In this document: positions 1 to 6,664 of the stretch, one piece after another
Position numbering within the stretch: position 1 is the first letter of the stretch
Layout: each line of letters begins with the position of its first letter
NCBI GenBank assembly: GCA_003164375.1
Contig: PLTE01000088.1
Span: 1 to 9,083, forward strand
From: Hyphomicrobiales bacterium
Lineage (GTDB): Bacteria > Pseudomonadota > Alphaproteobacteria > Rhizobiales > Xanthobacteraceae
Length of the DNA: 9,083 nt
Direction of reading: 5' to 3'
The notes under the pieces: generated by a model
Seen by the model: only the letters and a program-made list of their open reading frames with translations
What the model was told of the DNA's origin: nothing
Databases searched by the model: none
Translations under genes and position numbers: made by a program

Positions 1-2198
1 CCTGCGGCGAATGCGTGCAGGCCTGCCCGACCGGCGCGCTGATGCCCACCACGCTCGTCGACGAGAAAAATGTTTTCACCGGCAAAGCCGACCGCTCGGT
101 CGACAGCGTCTGCCCCTATTGCGGCGTCGGCTGTCAGCTCACTTATCACATCAAGGACGACAAGCTGCTCTACGTCACCGGCCGGGACGGGCCGGCGAAC
201 CAGAACCGGCTCTGCGTGAAAGGCCGCTTCGGCTTTGACTATGTTAGCAATCCGCAACGTTTGACCCAGCCGATGATCCGCAAGGAGGGCGTCGGCAAGG
301 CGGCGGACGATCTGGTCGACCCGAGCAATCCGTGGACGCATTTCCGCCCGGCGACGTGGCAGGAGGCGCTCGACCGCGCCGCCAGTGGGCTCGTTAAAAT
401 CCGCGACCGCGACGGCCCGCGTGCGCTTGCCGGCTTCGGCTCGGCCAAAGGCTCGAACGAGGAAGCTTATCTGTTCCAGAAGCTGGTGCGCACCGGCTTC
501 GGCTCCAACAATGTCGATCATTGTACGCGGCTGTGTCACGCCTCGTCGGTCGCGGCGCTGCTGGAAGGTGTCGGCTCGGCAGCGGTGACCGCGACCTTCA
601 ACGAGTGCAAGAACTCCGACGTCATCATCGTCATCGGCGCTAATCCGACCGAAAACCATCCCGTCGCCGCGACCTTCTTCAAGCAGGCGGCCAAGCGCGG
701 CTCCAAGCTCATCGTCATGGATCCGCGCGGTCAGGCGCTCAAGCGTCACGCCTGGCAGATGATGCAATTCAAGAACGGCACCGACGTCGCGATGCTCAAC
801 GGCATCCTCAACGTCATTATCGAGGAAAAGCTGTACGACCAGCAATACGTCCAGACCTATACCGAAGATTTCGACAAGCTCGCCAAGAGCGTGAAGCCGT
901 TTACGCCCGAGGAAATGGCGCCGATCTGCGGCATCGAAGCGGACCTGTTGCGCAAGGTGGCGCGCACTTTCGCGCGCGCCGAAAGCGCGATTATCTTCTG
1001 GGGCATGGGCGTATCGCAGCATACCCACGGCACCGACAATGCGCGCTGCCTGATCGCGCTGTCCTTGATTTGCGGCCAGATCGGCCGTCCCGGTACCGGA
1101 CTGCATCCGCTGCGCGGCCAGAACAACGTGCAGGGCGCGTCCGACGCCGGCCTGATCCCGATGTTCTTCCCCGATTACAAATCGGTCGAAGATGCGCAAA
1201 TCCGGGCCAAATACGAGGCGGCCTGGGGTGTGACGCTCGACCCCAAGCGCGGCAAAACCGTGGTCGAGATCATGGACGCCGTCCACGCCGACGAGATCAA
1301 GGGCATGTACATCATGGGTGAGAACCCCGCGATGTCGGACCCCGATCTCAACCATGCCCGCGGCGCGCTCGCACATCTCGAACATCTAGTGGTGCAGGAT
1401 ATCTTCCTGACTGAGACGGCGTCATACGCCGACGTTATTCTGCCGGCCTCGGCGTGGCCGGAGAAAAACGGCACTGTCACCAATACCAACCGCCAAGTGC
1501 AGATGGGCCGCGCGGCACTCCCACTGCCGGGCGATACGCGGCAAGATATTTGGATCATCCAGGATTTGGCGCAGCGCATGGGCTGCAACTGGAACTACAA
1601 GCACGTCAGCGAAGTGTTTACCGAGATGGCGTCGTTGATGCCGGCGCTCGACAATATCTCTTGGGAGCGCGTCGAGCGCGAGGATCACGTCACCTATCCG
1701 GTCGACGGTCCCGACGTGCCGGGCCGCGATGTCGTATTCGACAAGGGCTTTCCGCGCCCGGGCGGTTTCGCCAAGCTGGTGGCGACCAAATTCCGGGCGC
1801 CGGACGAGGTGCCGGACGCCGATTACCCGTTCATTCTTACCACCGGCCGTCAGCTCGAACATTGGCATACCGGCGCCATGACGCGCCGCGCCACGACGCT
1901 CGACGCGCTCGAGCCCGCCGCGGTCGCTTCGGTGTCGCGCGGCACCATCGCCAAGCTCGGCATCAAACCGGGCGACTATATCCGCGTTGCGACCCGCCGC
2001 GGCACCGTCGAACTCGCCGCGCGCCAGGACGACGCCATTCCAGACGGCGTCGTGTTCATTCCGTTCGCCTATGTGGAAGCGGCGGCTAATCTCTTGACCA
2101 ATCCGGCGCTCGATCCGTTCGGCAAGATTCCGGAATTCAAATATTGCGCGGCGCGGGTCGAGGCGATTGATCCGGCGACACGGGTGGCGGCGGAATAA
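1..2198 (+). CDS. fdhF: Formate dehydrogenase alpha (catalytic) subunit, 5' end missing
   Basis: Catalytic subunit of a metal-dependent formate dehydrogenase, interconverting formate and CO2, probably cytoplasmic and passing electrons to an NAD-reducing partner encoded upstream. Reading begins at base 3, inside a ferredoxin-like motif (CGECVQACPTGAL) that shows three of the four Cys of an N-terminal 4Fe-4S cluster, so this is the NuoG-like long form. The catalytic part follows: 4Fe-4S ligands CPYCGVGC (Cys codons at 111, 120, 132) and CVKGR (213). DHCTRLCHASSVA places the metal ligand as Cys (534-536, not selenocysteine), followed by the catalytic His (537-539). HPLRGQNNVQG carries the active-site Arg (1113-1115), equivalent to E. 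coli FdhF R333. A C-terminal pterin-dinucleotide-binding domain has TTGRQLEHWHTGAMTRR (about 1835-1885). Some 727 residues follow base 15; roughly 200-260 residues are probably missing. Metal (Mo or W) cannot be read from the sequence. fdhA, fdsA and fdh1A are alternative names. Family is very secure; subtype less so. Confidence 0.96.
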   Translation, partial: CGECVQACPTGALMPTTLVDEKNVFTGKADRSVDSVCPYCGVGCQLTYHIKDDKLLYVTGRDGPANQNRLCVKGRFGFDYVSNPQRLTQPMIRKEGVGKAADDLVDPSNPWTHFRPATWQEALDRAASGLVKIRDRDGPRALAGFGSAKGSNEEAYLFQKLVRTGFGSNNVDHCTRLCHASSVAALLEGVGSAAVTATFNECKNSDVIIVIGANPTENHPVAATFFKQAAKRGSKLIVMDPRGQALKRHAWQMMQFKNGTDVAMLNGILNVIIEEKLYDQQYVQTYTEDFDKLAKSVKPFTPEEMAPICGIEADLLRKVARTFARAESAIIFWGMGVSQHTHGTDNARCLIALSLICGQIGRPGTGLHPLRGQNNVQGASDAGLIPMFFPDYKSVEDAQIRAKYEAAWGVTLDPKRGKTVVEIMDAVHADEIKGMYIMGENPAMSDPDLNHARGALAHLEHLVVQDIFLTETASYADVILPASAWPEKNGTVTNTNRQVQMGRAALPLPGDTRQDIWIIQDLAQRMGCNWNYKHVSEVFTEMASLMPALDNISWERVEREDHVTYPVDGPDVPGRDVVFDKGFPRPGGFAKLVATKFRAPDEVPDADYPFILTTGRQLEHWHTGAMTRRATTLDALEPAAVASVSRGTIAKLGIKPGDYIRVATRRGTVELAARQDDAIPDGVVFIPFAYVEAAANLLTNPALDPFGKIPEFKYCAARVEAIDPATRVAAE

Positions 2199-2206
2199 CG
2201 GCCGCC
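2186..2206 (+). other. Possible stem-loop across the fdhF stop codon
   Basis: GGCGGC at 2186-2191 can pair with GCCGCC at 2201-2206, leaving a 9-base loop that holds most of the stop region. There is no T-run after it, so it is not a standard intrinsic terminator. In such GC-rich DNA the pairing may be accidental. If real it could separate expression of fdhF from the small membrane gene. Confidence 0.25.
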
Positions 2207-2228
2207 TTACCGGCGCGCCGCCGCCGCG

Positions 2229-2570
2229 ATGGACGGCGATCCACACCGACAGATCGAGCGCCTCGAGGCGAGAATCGAGGAACTTGCGAGCCGTCTGGAG
2301 AGCTGCCGCAAATTGATCTTCGCGTCGCGGATCGGGATCGCCGCCGGCGCCATCGTGCTAGTCGCTCTTTTGGTTGGCGCGATGCGGTTCGACCCGGCGT
2401 TCATGGCGGGTGCCGCGGCCGCGGTGCTCGGCGGCATCGTCATCTACGGGTCGAACACCGCGACCGCAAAAGAGGCCGCGGCCGATCTGGCGGCCGTCGA
2501 GGCGGAACGGGCGGCGCTGATCGACCAGATGGAACTTCGCCCCGTTTCCGACCGTCCGACGCTCCACTGA
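2229..2570 (+). CDS. Small two-helix membrane protein of unknown function
   Basis: A 113-residue protein I cannot name. Residues 7-27 form a charged heptad-like helix (RQIERLEARIEELASRLES), likely a short coiled coil. Two hydrophobic segments follow, about residues 30-51 and 57-74, separated by a short RFDP turn, which suggests a hairpin in the inner membrane. Residues 78-100 are an Ala/Glu-rich amphipathic helix, and the tail is polar. There is no signal peptide or catalytic motif. It starts 30 bases after the formate dehydrogenase stop on the same strand, so cotranscription is plausible, but no clear Shine-Dalgarno precedes the ATG. Similar short coiled-coil/two-helix proteins are, from memory, common hypothetical proteins in Bradyrhizobium-like genomes. 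Codon use and GC content match the neighbours, supporting a real gene. A link to formate dehydrogenase is only positional. Confidence 0.8.
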   Translation: MDGDPHRQIERLEARIEELASRLESCRKLIFASRIGIAAGAIVLVALLVGAMRFDPAFMAGAAAAVLGGIVIYGSNTATAKEAAADLAAVEAERAALIDQMELRPVSDRPTLH

Positions 2571-2580
2571 TGCGGCGCAC

Positions 2581-2829
2581 TTAAGTTTTGGTCTCGCCCT
2601 TGAAATACGCCTCGACCTCTCCGGTCAGCTTGATCGTCAGCGGATTGCCGTGGCGGTCCTTGGTCTTGGCGGCCTCGACTCGGATCCAGCCCTCGCTCAC
2701 GCAATACTCCGCAACATTGGTCTTCTCGACGCCTTTAAAGCGGATGCCGACGTCGCGCGCGAGCACGGCGTCGTCGTAATAGGGGCTGCGTGGATCGGTC
2801 GATAGGCGGTCGGGCGGGGCGTCGGACAT
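2581..2829 (-). CDS. DUF3297 family protein
   Basis: An 82-residue soluble protein that I recognise as DUF3297, a small proteobacterial family of unknown function. Recognisable stretches are PPDRLSTDPRSPYYDD near the N-terminus, DVGIRFKGVEKTNVAEYCVS in the middle and RHGNPLTIKLTGEVEAYF near the C-terminus. Together they span nearly the whole protein, so it appears complete. It has no signal peptide, membrane segment or metal-binding cluster, and only one Cys. The start is supported by a GAGGAAA ribosome binding site about 10 bases upstream. Its stop lies 10 bases from the stop of the convergent small membrane protein, and its promoter must lie in the shared region with the divergent c-di-GMP gene. 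No function is inferred. Confidence 0.92.
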   Translation of the reverse strand: MSDAPPDRLSTDPRSPYYDDAVLARDVGIRFKGVEKTNVAEYCVSEGWIRVEAAKTKDRHGNPLTIKLTGEVEAYFKGETKT

Positions 2830-2837
2830 TCAGGGTA

Positions 2838-2844
2838 TTTCCTC
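2838..2844 (-). promoter_or_regulatory. Ribosome binding site of the DUF3297 gene
   Basis: On the minus strand the sequence reads GAGGAAA, a good Shine-Dalgarno match placed about 10 bases before the ATG at 2829. It fixes the start of the DUF3297 gene and argues against longer reading. Confidence 0.7.
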
Positions 2845-3022
2845 GATTGCAGCTTCGGGGTTCCATTACGTATGAAATCCTGATGCAATTCATAATGCAA
2901 TCTTAAGCATGGCTATTACTTTGCGCGCAAGCGCGGCACCTTTTTGACATCGCTCAACATCTCTGCACGCCTCTCGTGCGTTGAGTATGCGATACAGCCT
3001 AAGAGTTTTTATGCGGTGGATC

Positions 3023-3027
3023 GGAGG
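3023..3027 (+). promoter_or_regulatory. Ribosome binding site deciding the start of the CHASE-GGDEF-EAL gene
   Basis: GGAGG lies 12 bases before the ATG at 3040. The spacing is a little long, but it is the only strong Shine-Dalgarno near a start codon in this frame, so ATG 3040 is preferred over an upstream TTG at 2944, which has no such site. Confidence 0.6.
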
Positions 3028-3039
3028 TCCTCGCGTGCA

Positions 3040-5484
3040 ATGAAGATGAAGCCCGCCACGGCGGCGATCGTTAAATTGCGACAATTCGTTCCGTGTATGC
3101 TCGCGGCCGCTTTCGGCATCGGCGTATCGGTGACGGCCGCCGGCATGACGGCAAGCCGCGAGAGCCGGTATGCTGAAGAGCGATTCAACGTCGTCGCCGA
3201 AAACCTCGTCTTGGGCGTGCAAAACGGCCTGAACGAGTATGTCAACAGACTCCGCGCGGTTCGCTCGCTGTTTGATAGTACTGAGGCGCCGGTAACGCGG
3301 GACGGTTTCGAGGCCTTTGTCCGGCCGCTGCTCATCGAAGATACCGCCATCGCGACGCTGTCATGGATCCCGCGGGTGTCGCGTAACGAGCGCGCCGATT
3401 ACGAACGGGCAGCCGCTTCGCAAGGTATTCCCAACTATCAGATCAAAATGATGGGAGATGACGGCACGATGTCGCCGTCTCCCGAGCGCAGCGAGTACTA
3501 TCCTGTCTTTTATGGGTCGGTACCGAAAACGTCGCCGCTCTATGGCCTCGATCTACGCTCGGAGCCGGCGACGCTCGCGGAAATGGAACAGGCGCGGGAT
3601 ACCGATCGCTTGGGATTCTCCCGGAATGGCGCGCTCGTCAGCACGGGCGGTGCCCAGAGCGGCTTTCTGTTTTCGTTGCCGATTTACCGGCGTGGACTGC
3701 CGCACGACTCGGTCGAGGACCGACGACGAAATCTCGAAGGTTTCGTCCACGGTTCGCTGCTCCCCGGCAAGATGATCGATACCATCATCTCAACCAGCAG
3801 AAAGCCCGAAGGCGCCGATTCGTTCTTCTTCACTCCTGAGGCGGGCCCGAACGATGCGCCTTACTACGTGCACGGATCGCGGCTGCGCGAAACGCCGGCA
3901 CAGCCGCGGAGCGCTGCGGAGCTGGCGGCCGGAGCGCATTGGTCCCGCGATCTTCTGGCTGACGGCCAACGCTGGTTGACCATGGAGACGGCGCCGATGC
4001 CAGACGGCCCGCTGATCGCGAGCCATGATCGCGCGTGGATCGTATTGATATTCGGGCTCATCATCACTGGGGCCGTTGTGGCCTATATGCAGGCTTCGCG
4101 CCGCCATGCGATGCGCATGATGCGGGTGAACAAGAAAGTCTCTGATCTGGCGCAAATGGACGCGCTGACCTCGCTCGCTAACCGCCGCGCCTTTATGGCA
4201 CGGCTTGGCTCCGCATTCGCCGCATGCGGTCGTGGCGCCAAGCCGTTTGCCGTTCTTTATTTCGATGTCGATCATTTCAAGGACGTCAACGACACCCTCG
4301 GTCATACCGTTGGCGACGCGCTGTTGCGCCAGATCGCGGACCGCGTAATTGGTATCGTTCGCGCCAACGATGTCGTGGCGCGTATCGGCGGCGACGAGTT
4401 CGCCATATTGCAAAGCGATGCCGACGATGCCGATGCGGCAGGCGCGGTGGCGGCGAAGATCGCAAAAGCTCTTGCCGAGCCCTTCGTCATCGACGGCAAC
4501 CAAATCCATATCTCGGTCAGTATCGGCATATCGCGTTGCGGCCCGGATGCCGGGGCGCCGGACGAAATGATGATACAGGCCGATCTCGCACTCTATCGCG
4601 CCAAGGAGGACGGGCGTAATTGCACCCGCTTTCACTCCGCCGATCTCGACCGCGAGGTGAAGGAGCGCGTGTTGATCGCCGACGAGCTTCGCGGCGCGAT
4701 TGCGCGCAACGAACTCGAACTGCACTACCAGCCGCAGGTCGAGCTGCGTTCGGGCCGAATCGTCGGACTGGAGGCTTTGCTGCGATGGACCCATCCTAAA
4801 TACGGCCGAATTCCGCCGTCGGTCTTTATCCCGATTGCCGAGCGATCCGGCCAAATCCAGCTGCTCGGGCAATGGGTGCTCGATGCCGCTTGCCGGCAAA
4901 TGCGATCGTGGCAGGACCAGGGTATCGCGCCAAAGCTTGTCGGCGTGAATTTCTCGGCGCTTCATTTCAAAGGTTCGGCCGACCTCGACCGCGACGTTGC
5001 CGCGAGCCTCGACAAATGGGGGATCGCCGCCGGCCAAATCGAGATCGAGCTGACCGAGTCCGTCCTGATGGAGATCACGCAGCAGCACAGCGACCGTTTC
5101 GAGCGTCTGCGACAGCTCGGGGTGAGAATCGCCATCGACGATTTTGGCACCGGTTATTCGTCGCTCAGTTATCTGGCCAAATATCCGATCAACCGGGTGA
5201 AGATCGCCCAGGAATTGGTGTTCGGGGTCGACGCCGATTCACGTAGCGCGACCATCGTGCGCGCAGCGATCCGGCTTGCCGATGAACTCGGCATTGAAGT
5301 TATCGCGGAGGGCGTCGAGACGGAGGGGCAGGCGAAGTTCCTTTTGTCGGCTGGCTGTGAGCATTGTCAGGGTTATTATTTCAGCAGGCCGGTGAACGCG
5401 GAGCGCGCGACCGAGCTGTTGCGCGCGGGATCGGTCAAGCCGGCTCTCCGGACGTTGCGGCTGGTGGAGACGTCTGCAGCATAG
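3040..5484 (+). CDS. CHASE-GGDEF-EAL membrane-bound cyclic-di-GMP enzyme
   Basis: A signalling protein of 814 residues that makes and/or breaks cyclic-di-GMP in response to an unknown extracytoplasmic signal. Numbering is from ATG 3040. A membrane helix lies at about 15-35, a periplasmic CHASE sensor at about 53-253 (for example YYPVFYGSVP, PLYGLDLRSEP and GFLFSLPIYRR), and a second membrane helix at about 332-351. The GGDEF domain is at about 368-528: LYFDVDHFKDVNDTLGH, intact GGDEF at 450-454, and the RxxD inhibitory site (RAND, 441-444) five residues before it, which predicts active cyclase with product feedback. The EAL domain is at about 540-790: EALLRW at 578-583, VNFS with the metal-binding Asn at 637, ELTES, DDFGTGYSSL from 700, AEGVE and QGYYF. 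The usual KID motif is KIA (721-723), so phosphodiesterase activity is likely but not certain. It stands as a single gene, divergent from DUF3297. Confidence 0.96.
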   Translation: MKMKPATAAIVKLRQFVPCMLAAAFGIGVSVTAAGMTASRESRYAEERFNVVAENLVLGVQNGLNEYVNRLRAVRSLFDSTEAPVTRDGFEAFVRPLLIEDTAIATLSWIPRVSRNERADYERAAASQGIPNYQIKMMGDDGTMSPSPERSEYYPVFYGSVPKTSPLYGLDLRSEPATLAEMEQARDTDRLGFSRNGALVSTGGAQSGFLFSLPIYRRGLPHDSVEDRRRNLEGFVHGSLLPGKMIDTIISTSRKPEGADSFFFTPEAGPNDAPYYVHGSRLRETPAQPRSAAELAAGAHWSRDLLADGQRWLTMETAPMPDGPLIASHDRAWIVLIFGLIITGAVVAYMQASRRHAMRMMRVNKKVSDLAQMDALTSLANRRAFMARLGSAFAACGRGAKPFAVLYFDVDHFKDVNDTLGHTVGDALLRQIADRVIGIVRANDVVARIGGDEFAILQSDADDADAAGAVAAKIAKALAEPFVIDGNQIHISVSIGISRCGPDAGAPDEMMIQADLALYRAKEDGRNCTRFHSADLDREVKERVLIADELRGAIARNELELHYQPQVELRSGRIVGLEALLRWTHPKYGRIPPSVFIPIAERSGQIQLLGQWVLDAACRQMRSWQDQGIAPKLVGVNFSALHFKGSADLDRDVAASLDKWGIAAGQIEIELTESVLMEITQQHSDRFERLRQLGVRIAIDDFGTGYSSLSYLAKYPINRVKIAQELVFGVDADSRSATIVRAAIRLADELGIEVIAEGVETEGQAKFLLSAGCEHCQGYYFSRPVNAERATELLRAGSVKPALRTLRLVETSAA

Positions 5485-5640
5485 CGCACGATCCTGAAAA
5501 GCTGATGCCTGGTCCGCCGGTGTAAAATGGCGACCGTATGTTTTCCTCCCGCCCCGGATTTGTGCCACAATGCCTCGTTCCGCGCGTGCCCGCGTTGCGG
5601 TAGCTTTTCGTGCGCGGCTAGGGGAGTTACAATCCAAACC
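5485..5640. promoter_or_regulatory. Leader region upstream of bioB
   Basis: These 156 bases lie between the c-di-GMP gene and bioB. A TAAAAT hexamer at 5523-5528 could be a -10 box, but only a weak -35 match lies upstream. A perfect TTGTGCCACAA palindrome sits at 5560-5570. GGGGAG at 5621-5626 is the likely ribosome binding site of bioB, although 14 bases from the ATG is far. I see no BioR-type operator (TTATCTATAA-like), no riboswitch fold I recognise and no terminator after the upstream gene. Confidence 0.4.
5560..5570. promoter_or_regulatory. Perfect 5-1-5 palindrome, possible operator
   Basis: TTGTG-C-CACAA is a perfect inverted repeat 70 bases before the bioB start, inside the only sizeable non-coding stretch on that side. 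Its position fits an operator or activator site for bioB, but 10 paired bases can arise by chance and I do not recognise the motif. The binding protein, if any, is unknown. Confidence 0.3.
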
Positions 5641-6633
5641 ATGTCTCTTTCGACCGATGCTTCACCGTTTGTGTCGCCCTCGAATTCGCTGCGTCATGAC
5701 TGGACGCGGCAGGAGGTACGGGCGCTGTTCGACCTGCCGTTCCCGGAGCTGATGTTCCTCGCTCAGAGCGTGCACCGGGTGAATTTCGATCCATCCGAAG
5801 TGCAGATTTCGACACTGTTGTCGATCAAGACCGGCGGCTGCCCGGAGGATTGCGCCTATTGCCCGCAAAGCGCGCGCTACGACACCGGCGTCGATGCGGA
5901 GAAACTAATGGCGATCGAGGCCGTGCTGGCGGAAGCGCGCGCCGCGAAAAATTCGGGCGCCAGCCGCTTCTGCATGGGCGCGGCCTGGCGTTCGCCCAAG
6001 GATCGCGATCTCGATGCCGTTTGCGAGATGGTCGAGGGGGTCAAGGCGCTAGGGCTCGAAACCTGCGCCACGCTCGGCATGCTGACCGGCCCGCAAGCGC
6101 AACGGTTGAAGGACTCAGGGCTCGACTATTACAACCACAATCTCGACACCTCGCCCGAGTTCTACGATCACATCGTCACCACGCGGACTTACGACGACCG
6201 CCTGCAGACGCTCGACCACGTCCGCGAGGCCGGCATCCATGTCTGCTGCGGCGGCATTGTCGGCATGGGCGAAACCCGCGAAGACCGCGTCGGCATGATC
6301 GCCGTGCTGGCGAGCCTGCCGGCGCATCCGGAATCGGTGCCGATCAATATGCTGGTCAAGGTCGAGGGTACGCCGCTCGCAGGCGAAAGCGCGCTCGACC
6401 CGATCGAATTCGTGCGCACCGTCGCTGTCGCCCGCATCACCATGCCGCGCTCGGTGGTGCGGCTCTCCGCCGGCCGCGAGGACATGAGCGAAGAGACGCA
6501 GGCGCTTTGTTTCCTCGCCGGCGCCAATTCGATTTTTTACGGGCCGAAGCTGCTGACGACGCCGAACCCCGGACGTGATCGCGATCGGGAGTTGATGGAT
6601 CGGCTGGGGCTGTCGCCGATGGAGCCGACGTAA
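5641..6633 (+). CDS. bioB: Biotin synthase
   Basis: Radical-SAM enzyme that inserts sulfur into dethiobiotin to give biotin, the last step of biotin synthesis, in the cytoplasm. Numbering from ATG 5641 gives 330 residues, normal for the family. The SAM-binding 4Fe-4S cluster motif is GGCPEDCAYCPQS with Cys 67, 71 and 74. The 2Fe-2S cluster that donates sulfur has all four expected ligands: Cys111 (SRFCMGAAW), Cys142 (ETCATLGML), Cys202 (VCCGGIVGMGET) and Arg274 (VRLSAGRED). YNHNLDTSPEFY and FYGPKLLTTPNP are also family hallmarks. The frame is open upstream to an ATG at 5527, but those 38 codons do not look like BioB and lack a ribosome site. No bioF, bioD or bioA is adjacent, so here bioB is a single gene. 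It converges on the GGT-like gene with 31 bases between stops and no clear terminator. Confidence 0.97.
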   Translation: MSLSTDASPFVSPSNSLRHDWTRQEVRALFDLPFPELMFLAQSVHRVNFDPSEVQISTLLSIKTGGCPEDCAYCPQSARYDTGVDAEKLMAIEAVLAEARAAKNSGASRFCMGAAWRSPKDRDLDAVCEMVEGVKALGLETCATLGMLTGPQAQRLKDSGLDYYNHNLDTSPEFYDHIVTTRTYDDRLQTLDHVREAGIHVCCGGIVGMGETREDRVGMIAVLASLPAHPESVPINMLVKVEGTPLAGESALDPIEFVRTVAVARITMPRSVVRLSAGREDMSEETQALCFLAGANSIFYGPKLLTTPNPGRDRDRELMDRLGLSPMEPT

Positions 6634-6664
6634 GATTTTGGATCGCTCCACGCGGGCTAGATTG

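Larger units (their letters stand above)
2830..3039. promoter_or_regulatory. Divergent intergenic region with AT-rich core
   Basis: These 210 bases separate the DUF3297 gene (minus) from the CHASE-GGDEF-EAL gene (plus) and must hold promoters for both. The part from about 2860 to 2920 is clearly richer in A and T than the flanking genes. It contains a direct repeat of ATGCAAT at 2883-2889 and 2895-2901. On the minus strand TTGCAT (2899-2894) could serve as a -35 box with a poor -10 seventeen bases on. A perfect TTGACA lies at 2944-2949 on the plus strand, but I cannot find a good -10 at the right distance. No promoter is assigned with confidence. Confidence 0.5.

Noticed and set aside
15..17. 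GTG at 15 as the start of the formate dehydrogenase
   Set aside because: In-frame codons before it (Cys-Gly-Glu-Cys) belong to the same 4Fe-4S motif, so the gene enters from outside the window.
2211..2220. CGGCGCGCCG palindrome before the small membrane gene
   Set aside because: Such GC palindromes are expected often in DNA of this composition, and nothing else supports a binding site.
1422..2246. 274-codon open frame on the minus strand under the formate dehydrogenase gene
   Set aside because: Arg/His/Gly-rich composition with no recognisable motif, fully antisense to a certain gene; a typical high-GC shadow.
2944..3039. TTG at 2944 as start of the CHASE-GGDEF-EAL gene
   Set aside because: No ribosome site, 32 non-family codons, and the TTG overlaps a TTGACA. 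ATG 3040 has GGAGG upstream and is directly followed by the first membrane helix.
3790..5088. 432-codon open frame antisense to the GGDEF and EAL domains
   Set aside because: Its length is striking, but it lies wholly under a gene with perfect family motifs, and its product shows no domain. Third-position GC bias explains the lack of stops.
6634..6664. Bidirectional terminator between bioB and the GGT-like gene
   Set aside because: The 31 bases hold only a GTAA/TTAC pairing and no GC-rich stem with a T-run.
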